Positions 25,633-34,192 of a stretch of 64,000 nt of DNA are shown here, in pieces (position 1 is the first letter of the stretch; each line of letters begins with the position of its first letter). The notes beneath the pieces are model-generated. The model had not been told where the DNA came from. It saw only the letters and a program-made list of their open reading frames with translations, and did not search any database. A program made the position numbers and the translations under genes. This DNA is from Luteimonas_C sp035250245 (lineage in GTDB: Bacteria > Pseudomonadota > Gammaproteobacteria > Xanthomonadales > Xanthomonadaceae), in assembly GCA_035250245.1 (NCBI GenBank), contig DATFFH010000045.1, positions 37,494 to 101,493 on the forward strand, read 5' to 3'.

Positions 25633-26784
25633 ATGGATACGAGCCGCCGCCGATTCGTCGCCGCCTTGGGCGCGAGTTCGCTGCTGACCCTATGGCCGCT
25701 CGGCGGCGCGATGGCCGCAGCGGGCGATGCACGCCTGCTGGTCGTACTGTTGCGCGGCGGATTGGATGGTTTGCACGCCTTGCCGCCCATCGCCGATCCG
25801 GCCTATGCGCGTCTGCGCGGCGCGCTCGTGCCGAAAGATCCGTTGAAACTCGACGGCCTGTTCGCCCTGCATCCTTCGCTGGTTTTCATGCGCGATCTGT
25901 ATGCGCAGAAACAATTGCTGCCGGTGGTGGCGGTGGCGCCGCCCTACCGCCAGCGCTCGCATTTCGATGCGCAGGATTGCCTGGAGAACGGCACTTCGGG
26001 CCCGGGCGGAAATACCGGCTGGTTGAATCGGTGCGTCGCGGCCATGCCGGGCGGTGAAGCTTTGGCGATCGCAACGGTGATGCCGCTGATCCTGCGCGGG
26101 CAGGGCGAAGCGACGACCTGGTCGCCGCCGTTGCCGCAAGAGGTGAATCCGGTGCTGTTGCAGAAGCTGCAGCCTTTGTACGCGGCCGATCCGGCGCTGG
26201 CCGGAGCGTTCGCGCGAGCGGTCGAAACCGAAGGCCAGGAGGCGGCATCGATGTCGGACAAACGCGCCAAGCGAGCCGGCGCCAGTCTGCCGCAAACGAT
26301 GGCGGCCGCGGCGCGCTTCATGGGCCAAGCCGAAGGGCCGCGGATTGGGTTCGTCGAAGATTCGGGCTGGGATACGCACGGCAACCAAGCGGGCGTGCTG
26401 ACGCGCAAGTTGAAGGAGCTGGACGACGCGCTGCGCGCTTATCGCGAAGGTATGGAGGCTTACTGGCTGCGGACGACGGTCGCGATCGTCACCGAATTCG
26501 GCCGCACCGCCGCGGTGAACGGCACGGGCGGCACCGATCATGGCACCGGCGGCGTGGCTTTTCTAGCCGGCGGCAGCGTGCGAGGCGGAAGGATCGCCGG
26601 CGACTGGCCGGGATTGCGCGCAACCGATCTCAACGAAGGGCGCGATTTGCGGGTGACGACGGATATGCGCTCGTTGTTCAAGGGCGTGCTCGCGGCGCAG
26701 ATGGGGATGCCGGAATCCGTGCTGGATACGCGGGTTTTTCCGGACAGCCGCGGTTTGAGACCAATGGAAGGCTTGTTCGCTTAA
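25633..26784 (+). CDS. DUF1501 family exported protein
   Basis: 383 residues with a Tat signal (SRRRFVAALGASSLL at 4-18). The fold is related to the alkaline-phosphatase/sulfatase superfamily. Seen here: LLVVLLRGGLDGLHALPP, YRQRSHFDAQDCLENG, the DSGWDTHGNQ block and VTEFGRTAAVNGTGGTDHGTGG, which match the metal-site regions of DUF1501 proteins. It is cotranscribed with the DUF1800 gene one base upstream, a conserved pairing. The substrate is unknown. Confidence 0.9.
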   Translation: MDTSRRRFVAALGASSLLTLWPLGGAMAAAGDARLLVVLLRGGLDGLHALPPIADPAYARLRGALVPKDPLKLDGLFALHPSLVFMRDLYAQKQLLPVVAVAPPYRQRSHFDAQDCLENGTSGPGGNTGWLNRCVAAMPGGEALAIATVMPLILRGQGEATTWSPPLPQEVNPVLLQKLQPLYAADPALAGAFARAVETEGQEAASMSDKRAKRAGASLPQTMAAAARFMGQAEGPRIGFVEDSGWDTHGNQAGVLTRKLKELDDALRAYREGMEAYWLRTTVAIVTEFGRTAAVNGTGGTDHGTGGVAFLAGGSVRGGRIAGDWPGLRATDLNEGRDLRVTTDMRSLFKGVLAAQMGMPESVLDTRVFPDSRGLRPMEGLFA

Positions 26785-26794
26785 GCGCTTTCTG

Positions 26795-27011
26795 TGGGAG
26801 AGGATGCCCGGAGGGCAGGAGAGGGGGCGCGAGCGGAGCGAGCGTGCTTTTTGTTTTCTTGAGGCTCCGCGCCAAAAGCCGAACCCTCTCCCTGGCGCTT
26901 CGCGCCTGTCCCCGCTCCGCGCCCCGGCCCTCGCTCACGCGAGGGCGTTTAGGTGCACGCGAAGCGATGCTTCGCAAGCAATGCGCCTTCACCCCACAAG
27001 GGAGAGGGGAA
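26795..27011. repeat. Degenerate family E inverted repeat
   Basis: A long element with GGGAGAGGATGCCCGGAGGG at the left and CCTCTCCCTGGCGCTTCGCG plus a terminal GGGAGAGGGG at the right. Its interior matches the interior of the copy at 45509-45640 (GCGCGAGCG-n-GCGAG, CCGAACCCTCTCCCTGG). It takes up most of the 316-base gap before the second DUF4870 gene; nothing else was recognised in that gap. Confidence 0.7.
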
Positions 27012-27100
27012 GAAGCAGATATGCCATTCGTTTACTTGCAGACAACGGTCCTGACCTCATTATCGGCTTTGAACCGGAGCGTTTCCGGCGGGAGTCGACC

Positions 27101-27499
27101 ATGGAAACCCAAATCAACACCGTTAACCCCAGCCTGAGCGATCGCCAATGGGCCGCCGGCGCTCACGTGGCGGCTTTGACCTTGGCCTTGGTGACCAGCT
27201 GGTTCGCCGGCATCGCCGGCGCGCTCGGCGCGCTCGCCATCTGGATGCTGGTGCGCGACAAGTCCGCGTTCGCCGCCGAGCACGCCAAGGAAGCGCTCAA
27301 CTTCAACCTGAGCATGTTCATCTACGCGGCGATCGCTGTGGTGCTGGTGATCTTCACCTTGGGCCTGGGCATCGTCGTCGCGTTGCCGGTATGGGTGGTA
27401 TTGGCCCTGGTCTGGCTGGTGTGCAGCCTGATCGCCGCGTTCAAGGCGTACGACGGGCAGACGTATCGTTATCCGTTGACGATTCGGTTGTTCCGCTAA
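27101..27499 (+). CDS. DUF4870 small membrane protein (copy 2)
   Basis: 132 residues from the ATG at 27101 with GGGAG 8 bases upstream; the frame runs further upstream through repeat sequence. Same architecture as the protein at 23.6 kb: a segment at about 24-50, the EALNFNLS motif, two further segments, and YRYPLTIRLFR at the end. The two copies share the motif residues, but the membrane segments have diverged, so the duplication is old. Function unknown. Confidence 0.88.
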   Translation: METQINTVNPSLSDRQWAAGAHVAALTLALVTSWFAGIAGALGALAIWMLVRDKSAFAAEHAKEALNFNLSMFIYAAIAVVLVIFTLGLGIVVALPVWVVLALVWLVCSLIAAFKAYDGQTYRYPLTIRLFR

Positions 27500-27514
27500 G
27501 CGCTTTCGGCTTTA

Positions 27515-27542
27515 GCCCTCTCCCGCAAGCGGGAGAGGGGGT
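27515..27542. repeat. Single hairpin of family E
   Basis: CCCTCTCCCGCAAGC-GGGAGAGGG, a single arm between the convergent DUF4870 and M48 genes. It may act as a transcript end for either. Confidence 0.65.
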
Positions 27543-27582
27543 AAACCGCAGCGAGAGAGGGGCGATAATCGGCAGAGAGCTG

Positions 27583-28917
27583 TCACTGCCGATCGGTATA
27601 CCGCTCCAGCGCGCCATAACCGCGCCGGTCGATCTGGTCCAGCCGATCGCCCAGCGCGGGATGGGTCTTGAACAACTGCGCCATCCGCGTCGACTCGTTG
27701 CCCAGCGATGCCATCTTCTGCAACACCGAATACAGCGCCAACGGGTTGTAGCCCGAGCGCGCCAGATACACCTGAGCGGCTTCGTCGGAACGATATTCCG
27801 CGCCGCGGTCCAGGCTGGTCAGCATGATGGCCGCGCCGTTCTTCTCGACGAATTCGCGCGCGTAACTGCCGGGGACGCCGCCGCCGGTACGTACCTGGCG
27901 CAGCGCCGCGCCCTTGCTGGTCGATGCGATTTCCTGTTTGCGTATCACGTTGTAATGGTCGCGCTGCACGATGTGGCTGATCTCGTGCCCGAGCACCGCG
28001 GCGACTTCCGCATCGCTGTCCAGCAATTGATACAGTCCGCGCGTCATCAACACGTAGCCGCCCGGAGCGGCGAAAGCGTTGACGTCGGCGGAGTCGATCA
28101 CGCCGAAGGTCCAGGGCAGTTGCGGCCGGCTGCTGTGCGAAGCGACCCAGCGCCCGATCGTGTTGACCCGGCGCTGCGCCGCGTCGTCCTGCCACAAGGG
28201 ACGCGCGCCGAGGATGCGCGCCGCCAGCAGCGGGCCTAGCGCCAACTCTTCTTCGGACTGCTCCGCTTCGGATTTGCCGATCGTGGACTCGGCCACGTCC
28301 GCGGCGCTGTCGGCTTTGCTGCCCAGGCCGCCGCCGATCTGCGACAACAGGCCGCGAGCCAGGGCGAAACCCGATTTCTTTTGCGCCTGGGTCATGCCGC
28401 CGTTCTTGCCGCCGGCCGGTTGCAGTTCCGTCGCATAAGCGACGGTCGTGTCGGCTAGGCGATGGTCCCCCGCATAAGCCGCGGCAGCCGCAGGCGAGAC
28501 GCGATACGACTCCATCTTCGCCAGCTGTGCGCCGTTGGCGTAGGCGGTACGCAGGTCGTTCTCGTCCAGGCCGCGCACGCCGGCCGTTTCGCTGGCGCGG
28601 CCGGCGCCGGATTTGCCGGCGAACAGCACGCCGCCCCCGTTCGCGGCGGTGCCGGCATAGGCGACGCGCACGTCGTTCACGCGCACGTAGCCGGGCTTGT
28701 CGGCGAGCGCGAGGCGATACCAGAGGCCTTGCTGCGCGGCGATCTTCACCGGCGCATCGCGCTTGAGCGTGGCCACGCGCGCGCTGGAGAAATCAGGTTG
28801 GCTGCGAACGTCGACGCTGGGCTTGCTGACCACGGCGTCGAGTGCGGCGTTCTGGCCGGCGGCGAACGTCGCGCCGGCGCAGGCCAGAAGGATCAGCAGG
28901 ATCGATAAAGCGCGCAT
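27583..28917 (-). CDS. Exported M48-family zinc metalloprotease with N-terminal SH3-like domain
   Basis: 444 residues; a signal peptide of about 20 residues is followed by a bacterial SH3-like region at about 30-95 (VDVRSQPDFSSARVATLKRDAPVKI, GLWYRL, GYVRVNDVR). The protease domain holds HEISH at 311-315 with the third ligand region ADVNAFAAPGGYVLMTRGL before it and EYRSDEAAQVYLARSGYNP after it. It resembles BepA/LoiP-type periplasmic M48 proteases but carries SH3 instead of TPR. GAGGGG precedes the start. It follows the CHASE2 gene by 9 bases and should be co-transcribed with it. Confidence 0.9.
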   Translation of the reverse strand: MRALSILLILLACAGATFAAGQNAALDAVVSKPSVDVRSQPDFSSARVATLKRDAPVKIAAQQGLWYRLALADKPGYVRVNDVRVAYAGTAANGGGVLFAGKSGAGRASETAGVRGLDENDLRTAYANGAQLAKMESYRVSPAAAAAYAGDHRLADTTVAYATELQPAGGKNGGMTQAQKKSGFALARGLLSQIGGGLGSKADSAADVAESTIGKSEAEQSEEELALGPLLAARILGARPLWQDDAAQRRVNTIGRWVASHSSRPQLPWTFGVIDSADVNAFAAPGGYVLMTRGLYQLLDSDAEVAAVLGHEISHIVQRDHYNVIRKQEIASTSKGAALRQVRTGGGVPGSYAREFVEKNGAAIMLTSLDRGAEYRSDEAAQVYLARSGYNPLALYSVLQKMASLGNESTRMAQLFKTHPALGDRLDQIDRRGYGALERYTDRQ

Positions 28918-28926
28918 GGTGTCCCC

Positions 28927-30753
28927 TCATGGCTGGGCGTCTTCCGAAAAGAACGCATTCGAGGCCGACAACGGCCACTCCGCGGGTTCGTTCAGGTCTT
29001 GGCCGAGCAATTCGCGCAAGCGCAGGCGTTCGCCGCGCTGGCTGTCGTCGCGGCCGTCGTCGATCTCCGCGGCGACCACGCAGACCATCACGCTGCCGTC
29101 GTCGTCCAAGCGGTCGTCGTGCCTATTCAGATGGAGGTGCAGCGCATCGAGCTCGCGCTGCGCTTGTGCGTACGCATCTGCGCGGTCGCGTCCCTTCCAG
29201 ACCAAGACCATCAGATCGTCGAGAATTTCGTGCAGCCAGCTCTTGCGTTCGACCACGCCCTCGATCATCACCGCATCGCAACCGGCATAAAGGAAGCGGC
29301 GCAAACGGCGCCGGTATTCGCGGCGCCGGCGTTTGGCTGCGCGCGCATCCAGTTTCGGATCGGGGACGAAGCGCAAACGCGCCATCGCCAGCCAGGGATG
29401 GGTTTGCGGATCGTATTCGTGCCGGTAATCGGCGTTGCCCACCGCTCGGCCGCGCTGCACGCCGGCGTAGAGCCGGCAGAAACCGAAGCACAGGCTGACG
29501 AAGCCGACGCTGGCGAAGATGTCGAAGAACGTGCCGAAGAAGCTCAGCCCGATGAACGCGATCAGTAGCAGCGCCAGATTGGTGGCGACGAATATCGAGT
29601 CGACGTCTTCGTGCGGTTCGCCGCGCCAGAACGCGAACGAGGTCAGCAGCACCAGCGCCGCCGCCAGCACGTATTTCAGCCAGGCCGGCGGCATGCGGAT
29701 GGCGCTGCCGGCGACCAAGGCTTCGGTCGCTTCGGCCAACACTTCGACGCCCGGCATCACCGGATCCACCGGCGTCGGTTTGGCGTCGTTCAAGCCCGAA
29801 GCGGTGTAGCCGACCAGGGCGACGCCACCGCGAAGTTTCGGCAAGGGGCTGCTTTTTTCGCGGCAGATCGCTTTGCCGCCTTCCAGCAGATCCGCGGCGC
29901 TGACGTGGGGCAGGCGGCTGTGGCGGCGCCAGTTCGGCCGCACTGTCGCGGCCGGCGGTTGATGCACTTTGGCGCGGGAGGCGATCGCGAGTTGCAGCGG
30001 CAACGAAGCCAGCGCCCAATCGCCCACGCCTTCGCGCAACGGAATGTCGCGCAGCACGCCGTCTTCGTTGCGTTCGACGTTGGCCAGCGCGCTATAGCGC
30101 GCCATGCTCTTGCCGTAAGGCAATTGCATCGCCACTTTGGGGTTGTCGCGCGGCGGACGCGCCACCGCGAACGCGGAGGGCGCATCGACCATGCGCAGCA
30201 CTGCGCCTTCGTCGTAATCCTCGTGCAGGCGTGTGGAAGCGAAAACGAAGCGGCCGGCGCCGCCTTCGGCCATCGCGTCCAAGGTCGCATCGCCTTGCGC
30301 ATCGTCCGAGGCGTCCACGAACAGCACGTCGTAGCCGACCGCGGCGATGGCGGCGCGGTCCAGCGCATCGAGCAGGTCCGCATGCCTTTGCCGGCTCCAC
30401 GGCCAACCGCCTTCGCCGCGCGCGCGGAAATGGTCGATCGAACATTCGTCGATCTCCACCACCACGACTTTTCCGGAAGTCTGCGGTTGCCACGGACGCC
30501 AATGCACGACCTTGTCGAAGATCGCGTCTTCGGCCGCATCCAGCGATTTGTCGTGAGTCCAATCCCAGGCCAGCCAACCGACGGCGGCGCAGGCGAGCAG
30601 GGGATAGAACAGGAATTTCAAGCGCAGCGAGAAGCGCGAGAAAGGCCGGCGGTAGGCGCGTTCGACCTTGGACCAGTTGTCCATGAAGACGATCGCCGAA
30701 CGCGCCATCGCGGCGTCGATCCAGGCCAGCAGCGCGCGGCCGATCCGTCTCAT
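28927..30753 (-). CDS. CHASE2-domain membrane sensor-like protein without output domain
   Basis: 608 residues. One transmembrane segment at about 46-65, an extracytoplasmic CHASE2 domain at about 66-340 (VVVVEIDECSIDHF, GYDVLFVDASDD, GVALVGYTASGLNDAKPTPV, MPGVEVLAEATEAL), then three transmembrane segments near 345-430. The cytoplasmic tail of about 175 residues is Arg-rich and matches no kinase, cyclase or GGDEF domain that I recognise. CHASE2 normally senses an unknown extracellular signal for an attached enzyme; here the signal must pass by another route. The M48 protease gene is 9 bases downstream. Confidence 0.85.
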   Translation of the reverse strand: MRRIGRALLAWIDAAMARSAIVFMDNWSKVERAYRRPFSRFSLRLKFLFYPLLACAAVGWLAWDWTHDKSLDAAEDAIFDKVVHWRPWQPQTSGKVVVVEIDECSIDHFRARGEGGWPWSRQRHADLLDALDRAAIAAVGYDVLFVDASDDAQGDATLDAMAEGGAGRFVFASTRLHEDYDEGAVLRMVDAPSAFAVARPPRDNPKVAMQLPYGKSMARYSALANVERNEDGVLRDIPLREGVGDWALASLPLQLAIASRAKVHQPPAATVRPNWRRHSRLPHVSAADLLEGGKAICREKSSPLPKLRGGVALVGYTASGLNDAKPTPVDPVMPGVEVLAEATEALVAGSAIRMPPAWLKYVLAAALVLLTSFAFWRGEPHEDVDSIFVATNLALLLIAFIGLSFFGTFFDIFASVGFVSLCFGFCRLYAGVQRGRAVGNADYRHEYDPQTHPWLAMARLRFVPDPKLDARAAKRRRREYRRRLRRFLYAGCDAVMIEGVVERKSWLHEILDDLMVLVWKGRDRADAYAQAQRELDALHLHLNRHDDRLDDDGSVMVCVVAAEIDDGRDDSQRGERLRLRELLGQDLNEPAEWPLSASNAFFSEDAQP

Positions 30754-30847
30754 CCGACCTTCCCTGCTCGCGTGCTTTTGGGCTCCATCGCCGGGTAAAC
30801 GCGAAAAACGCGCCGGGCGGGTCAGCCGAGGTTTTCGATAGGAACCC

Positions 30848-30930
30848 TGTGGGAGTGGCTTCAGCCGCGAGCTCTGTCTTAGGATTGTCAGGGCGTGAGG
30901 GAAGAGCTCGCGGCTGAAGCCGCTCCTACA
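30848..30930. repeat. Inverted-repeat element, family A
   Basis: Arms 30848-30873 and 30905-30930 with one mismatch (GAGTGG against CGCTCC). It lies between the CHASE2 start and the ispA stop. Confidence 0.85.
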
Positions 30931-30977
30931 AAAGCCGATCTACAGGAATTTTCCTCCGGCCGCCACGGAGCAGGCCG

Positions 30978-31856
30978 TCAGTAGCGTCGTTCGATCACTT
31001 CGCGGCCGAGCGCGACCAGGCCGATGGCTCGCTCGCCGAGCGGCGACAGCGCGGCGGACATCTCCGCGGCCAAGCCTTGCAGGCGTTCGCGGGAAGCCGC
31101 CAAGCCCAGCAAGGCCGGAAAAGTCGCTTTGGCCTGCGCAGCGTCCTTGCCGGCGGTCTTGCCGAGCGTGGCGCTGTCGCTTTCCACGTCCAGCAGATCG
31201 TCGCGGATCTGGAAGGCCAAGCCCAGTGCTTCGGCGTAACGGTCCAAAGCATCGCGCTGTGCGGAATCCGCGCCGGCGGCGATCGCGCCCAACCGCGCGG
31301 ACGCGCGCAGCAGCGCGCCGGTCTTCATCGCATGCAACCGTTCCAGTTCGCGCAGCGACAAAGCCGCGCCACCGGTGGCGTCGATGTCCAGGGCCTGGCC
31401 GCCACACATACCGCGCGCTCCGGCGGCGACGGCCAGTTCGCGCAGCATCGCCACGCGCGTGCCGTCGTCGACCGCTGCGCCGGCGAGCGATTCGAAGGCC
31501 AAGGATTGCAGCGCATCGCCGGCGAGGATCGCCGTGGCTTCGTCGAAGGCGACGTGCACGGTCGGTTTGCCTCGGCGCAGATCGTCGTCGTCCATCGCCG
31601 GTAGATCGTCGTGGACCAGCGAATAGGCATGGATCAGTTCGACCGCCGCGGCCGGCGCGTCCAATATTTCGGCGTTTGCGCCGAACGCGGTGCCGGTGGC
31701 GTACACGAGCAGGGCGCGGATGCGTTTGCCGCCGTCGAGAGTGGCGTGACGCATGGCGGCGTGCAGCCGCTGCGGCGATTCGTCTGCGGCGGGCAGGGCG
31801 CGATCCAGCGCGGCTTCGACCCGCTCGCGCCAGGCGCCGAAATCGGGCTCAGGCAT
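30978..31856 (-). CDS. ispA: Farnesyl diphosphate synthase (short-chain polyprenyl synthase)
   Basis: Condenses isopentenyl diphosphate with dimethylallyl/geranyl diphosphate to C15 farnesyl diphosphate, the precursor of undecaprenyl carrier and quinone tails. 292 residues. First aspartate motif DDLPAMDDDD from residue 83, GGKRIRALL near 42-50, second motif FQIRDDLLD, and a C-terminal EVIERRY. It overlaps xseB by 8 bases, the standard xseB-ispA pair; the dxs gene that often follows is not here. Its product feeds uppS, also in this window. Confidence 0.95.
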   Translation of the reverse strand: MPEPDFGAWRERVEAALDRALPAADESPQRLHAAMRHATLDGGKRIRALLVYATGTAFGANAEILDAPAAAVELIHAYSLVHDDLPAMDDDDLRRGKPTVHVAFDEATAILAGDALQSLAFESLAGAAVDDGTRVAMLRELAVAAGARGMCGGQALDIDATGGAALSLRELERLHAMKTGALLRASARLGAIAAGADSAQRDALDRYAEALGLAFQIRDDLLDVESDSATLGKTAGKDAAQAKATFPALLGLAASRERLQGLAAEMSAALSPLGERAIGLVALGREVIERRY

Positions 31857-32097
31857 CCGGCTGGAAGGGTTCGGAAGCAGCCGGATCGGCGGGATCGCTG
31901 AGCAGGCGCACGCGCAGTTCGGCCTGCTCCAGCGCCTGTTGGCAGCGGCGGTAGAGCCCGACGCCGCGCTCGTAGGCGGCCAGCGACTCTTCCAGGCTCA
32001 TTTCCCCGTGCTCCATCTTCTCGACCAGCTGCTCGAGCGCGTCGAGCGAGGTTTCGAAATCGGCGACGGGCGAGTCTTCGGCGGGTTTACGGGCCAT
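31849..32097 (-). CDS. xseB: Exodeoxyribonuclease VII small subunit
   Basis: 82 residues. It binds XseA to form exonuclease VII, which degrades single-stranded DNA from both ends. Family core: FETSLDALEQLVEKMEHGEMSLEESLAAYERGV, then the helical QQALEQAELRV. The large subunit XseA is not in the window. The start of ispA lies inside its last codons. Confidence 0.95.
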   Translation of the reverse strand: MARKPAEDSPVADFETSLDALEQLVEKMEHGEMSLEESLAAYERGVGLYRRCQQALEQAELRVRLLSDPADPAASEPFQPDA

Positions 32098-32161
32098 GGG
32101 CGCAGTTTAAGGCATGGGAGTCCGGGTCGGGAGAGGCGAGCTCGAATCGCCGCCCCATCAT

Positions 32162-32200
32162 TGTGGGAGCGGCTTTAGCCGCGAGCTTTGCTCCCTACAA
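32162..32200. repeat. Internally deleted family A element
   Basis: A full left arm (32162-32187) is followed at once by a short remnant of the right end (CTCCCTACA to 32200), as if the loop and most of the right arm had been lost. It lies just upstream of xseB. Confidence 0.7.
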
Positions 32201-32215
32201 AGAAGCTGCAGCTTC

Positions 32216-32345
32216 GTAGGGTGGGCCTTGGCCCACCATCGGCATCTATCCGCTGAGAAGAACAATCGGCGAAGAACGTCGCCTGGGCTCGATCATTGTT
32301 CGAAGCGGCCGAGGCACGGCGATGGTGGGCCAAGGCCCACCCTAC
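32216..32345. repeat. Inverted-repeat pair, family B
   Basis: Arms 32216-32245 and about 32316-32345. The right arm supplies the TAG stop codon of tilS (32342-32344). The interior of about 70 bases differs from the interiors of the other copies. Confidence 0.85.
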
Positions 32346-33655
32346 GGCGATGTCCAGACCAATCGCGCGCCGCGTTCGCGCAGCCAAGCGTCGAAACTCG
32401 CCGAATACAGCAGATCGCCGGCCGCGAGCACATCTTCGCCATCGGACAACAGCGGCATGCGCATGCGCTCCCAGGGCGGCACCGTCAGTTCTTGCAGCAC
32501 ATGCTTCAAGGCATGAGTGTGGTCGCGTCCGGGCAGAGTGATGCGTTCGCCGCCGCGGCGCGCGTGCACGCGAAAGGCGCTGTCGAAACCCGCCGCGCCT
32601 TCCAGCGCGAGCTCGCCGCCACCGGGCAGCGGCAGCGGCGATCGGCCATCCCAATCGGTTTGCCAATCCTCCGGCAAGCCGCGGTGCTGGCGTTCGGCAT
32701 GCAGCAGATCGCGCCATCGACGCACCGTTGCGCCGGACCAAGCGAAGGCCGCTTCGCCGTCGGCCTGCGCCGCCATCAGATCTTCGTTGATCCGGGCGAC
32801 GCCCTGCGCCGGCAACGGTGGCAGGCCGAGTTCTTCGATCCAACGCCGCAATACGCGTGCGCGTCGGGCCGGAGGCAGCGCGGCCAAAGCGTCCGTGCGC
32901 AGCGCCTGCGGATCGGCGCTGCGCGCCTGCGCCAAGGCCAGGGTGTCTTCATCGTCGAGCAGGCGATCGGCCTCGGCCGACAAGGCCGCGCTCAGTGCGA
33001 ATGCGGCGTCGGCCTGCGGCCAGCGCTCGCGCAACAACGGCAGTACGCGATGGCGCAGATAGTTGCGATCGAGCGCGACATCTTCGTTGCTTGGATCATC
33101 GATCCAATCCAGGCCTTCCTGTTCGGCATAGGCCAACAACGCTGTGCGCGGGATGCTCAGCAGCGGCCGCCACAGCCAGCAACGGCCGAACCGGCGCAAA
33201 GGCCGCATCGCGCCCAGGCCGTCCGGGCCCGAAGCGCGCAACGCGCGCAGCAGAAAGGTTTCCGCCTGGTCATTGCGGTGATGAGCGGTGGCCAGGATTT
33301 CGTCATCGCCCACCGCATCGCCAAAAGCGGCGTGGCGCGCCTTGCGTGCGGCGGCTTCCAGACCTTCTCCCCCGTCGCGCCGCACTTCGGCGCGCAGCAC
33401 GGTCAAGGGCACGTCGAGCGCATCGCAGAAACGCCGGCAATGCTCGGCCCAATCGTCGGCATGCGGGCTCAGGCCGTGGTGGACGTGGATCGCGCGCAGG
33501 CCGGCGTCGCGGATGCTGCCGATACCGCTTAGCAAATGCAGCAATACGGCCGAATCGGCGCCGCCGCTGTAGCCGACATGTAGCGGGCGTTGCGGCAGTT
33601 CGCGGAAAGCGTTTTCCAGGTAGGTGCGTAGTGCGTCGGTCATGGGTCCATCCAT
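32342..33655 (-). CDS. tilS: tRNA(Ile)-lysidine synthetase
   Basis: Attaches lysine to C34 of tRNA-Ile2 so it reads AUA instead of AUG. 437 residues. The PP-loop SGGADS is at 30-35; HVHHGLSPHADDWAEHC and ATAHHRNDQAETFLLRALRASG are the N-type ATP-pyrophosphatase blocks; tRNA-binding domains follow. A second ATG at 33643 (residue 5) has GGA at a suitable distance and may be the real start. The stop codon TAG lies inside a family B repeat, so the native C-terminus may have been trimmed or replaced. Confidence 0.93.
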   Translation of the reverse strand: MDGPMTDALRTYLENAFRELPQRPLHVGYSGGADSAVLLHLLSGIGSIRDAGLRAIHVHHGLSPHADDWAEHCRRFCDALDVPLTVLRAEVRRDGGEGLEAAARKARHAAFGDAVGDDEILATAHHRNDQAETFLLRALRASGPDGLGAMRPLRRFGRCWLWRPLLSIPRTALLAYAEQEGLDWIDDPSNEDVALDRNYLRHRVLPLLRERWPQADAAFALSAALSAEADRLLDDEDTLALAQARSADPQALRTDALAALPPARRARVLRRWIEELGLPPLPAQGVARINEDLMAAQADGEAAFAWSGATVRRWRDLLHAERQHRGLPEDWQTDWDGRSPLPLPGGGELALEGAAGFDSAFRVHARRGGERITLPGRDHTHALKHVLQELTVPPWERMRMPLLSDGEDVLAAGDLLYSASFDAWLRERGARLVWTSP

Positions 33656-33670
33656 AGAGCGGAGTCGAAA

Positions 33671-33694
33671 CCCTCTCCCGGTTGCGGGAGAGGG
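33671..33694. repeat. Single hairpin of family E
   Basis: CCCTCTCCCG-GTTG-CGGGAGAGGG between tilS and the membrane-protein gene upstream of it on the same strand. Confidence 0.65.
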
Positions 33695-33706
33695 CTATGC
33701 GCTGCT

Positions 33707-34012
33707 TTATTCCGTTTCGATCCTGATCCCGCCGACGAACTTCGCGGCGATGTTGTAGAAGAAGGCCTGGATCGCGCCGCCGACGAAGCCGAACACGGCG
33801 TACACGATCGGCAGGACGACGATCGCCATCGCGCCCAGTCCGGATATCCAGGTCATGCCCGGGTCTTGATCGCCCAAAGCACCCGCCGCGCTGGCGGCGC
33901 CGCCGGCGAGGGATACCAGGAAAAACAACAAGCCCGCCAGCAAACCGATAACGGCGCCGATGAGGGCGGAGATCTTGGCGACGGACATGACGCCGAGACG
34001 GCGGATGATCAT
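33707..34012 (-). CDS. Small two-segment membrane protein, unknown
   Basis: 101 residues. The N-terminus IIRRLGVMSVAKIS is followed by two long hydrophobic stretches, about 12-45 and 54-85, joined by a Gly/Ala/Asp loop, and ends FVGGIRIETE. The opening residues resemble the DUF3566 style (basic turn then SVAKIS), but I am not certain of the family. It sits between accA and tilS, which are often adjacent, and is read in the same direction. Confidence 0.75.
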   Translation of the reverse strand: MIIRRLGVMSVAKISALIGAVIGLLAGLLFFLVSLAGGAASAAGALGDQDPGMTWISGLGAMAIVVLPIVYAVFGFVGGAIQAFFYNIAAKFVGGIRIETE

Positions 34013-34082
34013 TGCGCTGCTCCCCGATGCCGGCGGGAGGCCGGCTTCGCGGCCATCCTAGACCAATTCGGCAGCGGCTTTT

Positions 34083-34173
34083 TGTAGGAGCGGCTTTAGC
34101 TGCGAGCTTTTCCTGCCAACTCCAGCGATGCCGCGATTGCAGGAAAAAGCTCGCGGCTAAAGCCGCTCCTACG
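34083..34173. repeat. Inverted-repeat element, family A
   Basis: Arms 34083-34108 and about 34148-34173, with two mismatches. The loop region itself carries a smaller palindrome (TTTTCCTGC / GCAGGAAAAA). It lies between accA and the membrane-protein gene. Confidence 0.85.
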
Positions 34174-34192
34174 AAAAGCGATCGCGCAGGGC

